A stretch of 25,268 nucleotides of DNA from Veillonella sp. (GTDB lineage Bacteria; Bacillota; Negativicutes; Veillonellales; Veillonellaceae): assembly GCA_019419725.1 (NCBI GenBank), contig DXZL01000009.1, positions 1 to 25,268 of the forward strand. Reading direction: 5' to 3'. Numbering within the stretch: the stretch's first letter is position 1; each line of letters starts with the position of its first letter. The notes beneath the pieces are model-generated. The model was given only the letters and a program-made list of their open reading frames with translations, ran no database searches and was not told where the DNA came from. Below are positions 24,777-25,268 of the stretch, one piece after another. The position numbers and the translations under genes are program-made.

Positions 24777-25046
24777 ATGGCTGTTATTAATTTTGAAATC
24801 TTCAAAGTTATTGGTACTTTATCTGAAGATAAAGATGGTTGGAAAAAACAATTAACATGCACTAGCTGGGGCAAATATAATCCTAAGTTTGACCTTCGTG
24901 CTTGGGATAGTGAATATACAAGCATGAAAAAGGGTATTACCCTTTCTTTAGAGGAGCTCATCGCATTGCGTGACATCCTTAATGAAAGTGACTTAGAGAC
25001 CATTCTAGCTGAGTCTATTGAAGAAAAACAAGCATCCAAGGAATAG
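24777..25046 (+). CDS. YdbC/PC4-family single-strand DNA-binding protein
   Basis: 89-aa protein of the bacterial YdbC branch of the PC4 transcription-coactivator fold. The pattern matches closely: NFEIFKVIGTLSEDKDGWKKQL, CTSWGKYNPKFDLRAWD and MKKGITLSLEELIALRDIL, the last two being the beta-ridge and the dimer helix. Characterised YdbC binds single-stranded DNA as a dimer; a role in transcription, replication or repair is possible. ATG 24777 follows GGGAGG; an in-frame ATG at 24738 has no ribosome site. A 110-base AT-rich gap precedes it and rpmE follows with its own promoter. Confidence 0.88.
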   Translation: MAVINFEIFKVIGTLSEDKDGWKKQLTCTSWGKYNPKFDLRAWDSEYTSMKKGITLSLEELIALRDILNESDLETILAESIEEKQASKE

Positions 25047-25056
25047 TATTGGCAAC

Positions 25057-25085
25057 TTGCATTTGTACAAGTGTCGTGCTATAAT
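25057..25085 (+). promoter_or_regulatory. Promoter of rpmE
   Basis: TTGCAT (25057-25062), a 17-base spacer, then TATAAT (25080-25085) preceded by TGC, a full extended -10. An inverted repeat ACTTG/CAAGT (25055-25059 and 25068-25072, 8-base spacer) overlaps the -35 and could be a regulator site. Confidence 0.72.
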
Positions 25086-25125
25086 CTATAAGAATAATAT
25101 TGATTGTCGGAAAGAGGTGTATAGA

Positions 25126-25268
25126 ATGAAACAAGGTATTCATCCAGACTATAAAGAAGCTACAGTAACTTGCGGTTGTGGCAACACATTCAAAACTGGC
25201 TCTGTAAAAGAAGACCTTCGTGTAGACGTTTGCTCCAAATGCCATCCGTTCTTCACTGGTCAACAACG
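25126..25268 (+). CDS. rpmE: 50S ribosomal protein L31, 5' part only
   Basis: 47 complete codons of L31 before the window ends. MKQGIHPDY, TCGCGNTFKTGS and CSKCHPFFTG are diagnostic. Cysteines C16, C18, C36 and C39 make it the zinc-binding (C+) form rather than the zinc-free paralogue made under zinc limitation. ATG 25126 follows AAAGAGGTG. Confidence 0.96.
   Translation, partial: MKQGIHPDYKEATVTCGCGNTFKTGSVKEDLRVDVCSKCHPFFTGQQ

Noticed and set aside
25015..25266. Minus-strand frame of 83 codons over the YdbC end and rpmE
   Set aside because: It opposes the unmistakable L31 gene and its promoter, with no supporting ribosome site.
1..25268. tRNA, rRNA, riboswitch or CRISPR elements
   Set aside because: Read through the intergenic gaps on both strands by eye; none showed cloverleaf, conserved riboswitch or repeat-spacer structure. 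A covariance-model scan was not possible.

Overview
The window reads as low-GC chromosomal DNA from a diderm Firmicute of the class Negativicutes, most likely Veillonella. Outer-membrane proteins (a trimeric autotransporter adhesin with a YadA-type anchor, and a small signal-peptide barrel ending in Phe) sit next to genes of Firmicute type: a dcw cluster with DUF881 and sbp, a YnzC-like DUF896 protein and a YdbC/PC4 protein. The genus call rests on recognition of protein style and gene order, not on a search.

Layout. (1) 1-4475: the 3' 1,490 codons of a very large, Asn/Thr-rich, repeat-built trimeric autotransporter, closed by a strong terminator. (2) 4476-4875: an intergenic stretch with a good extended -10 promoter and 10-bp-phased TGG repeats, a candidate MraZ operator. 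(3) 4876-18637: a division and cell wall cluster, all on +: mraZ, rsmH, ftsL-like, murE, murF, mraY, murD, murG, murC, ddl, ftsQ, DUF881, sbp, ftsZ. It encodes the Mur ligases, lipid I and lipid II synthesis, D-Ala-D-Ala ligase and part of the divisome. Genes that often belong to such clusters (ftsI/spoVD, ftsW, murB, ftsA) are absent here. (4) 18719-19288: a small outer-membrane barrel protein with its own terminator. (5) 19530-20777: a class I aminotransferase with a near-perfect bidirectional terminator. (6) 20836-22184: a complete IS256-family (IS1249-like) insertion sequence with 25-bp perfect inverted repeats and an 8-bp target duplication, lying in the tail of that terminator. (7) 22197-25268: DUF896 gene (-), then nth, an unrecognised 479-aa protein that looks like a degenerate methyltransferase, a YdbC/PC4 protein, and the 5' end of rpmE.

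The dcw genes work as one pathway: MurC-D-E-F and Ddl build UDP-MurNAc-pentapeptide, MraY and MurG turn it into lipid II, and FtsL, FtsQ and FtsZ place its use at the septum; MraZ probably represses the cluster. The MurE DNPR motif predicts meso-diaminopimelate as the third residue. I found no clear case for a new multi-gene system. The best leads are the periplasmic coiled-coil tail of the adhesin, the internally duplicated end of the IS, the IS separating a gene from its terminator, and the methyltransferase-like protein beside nth.
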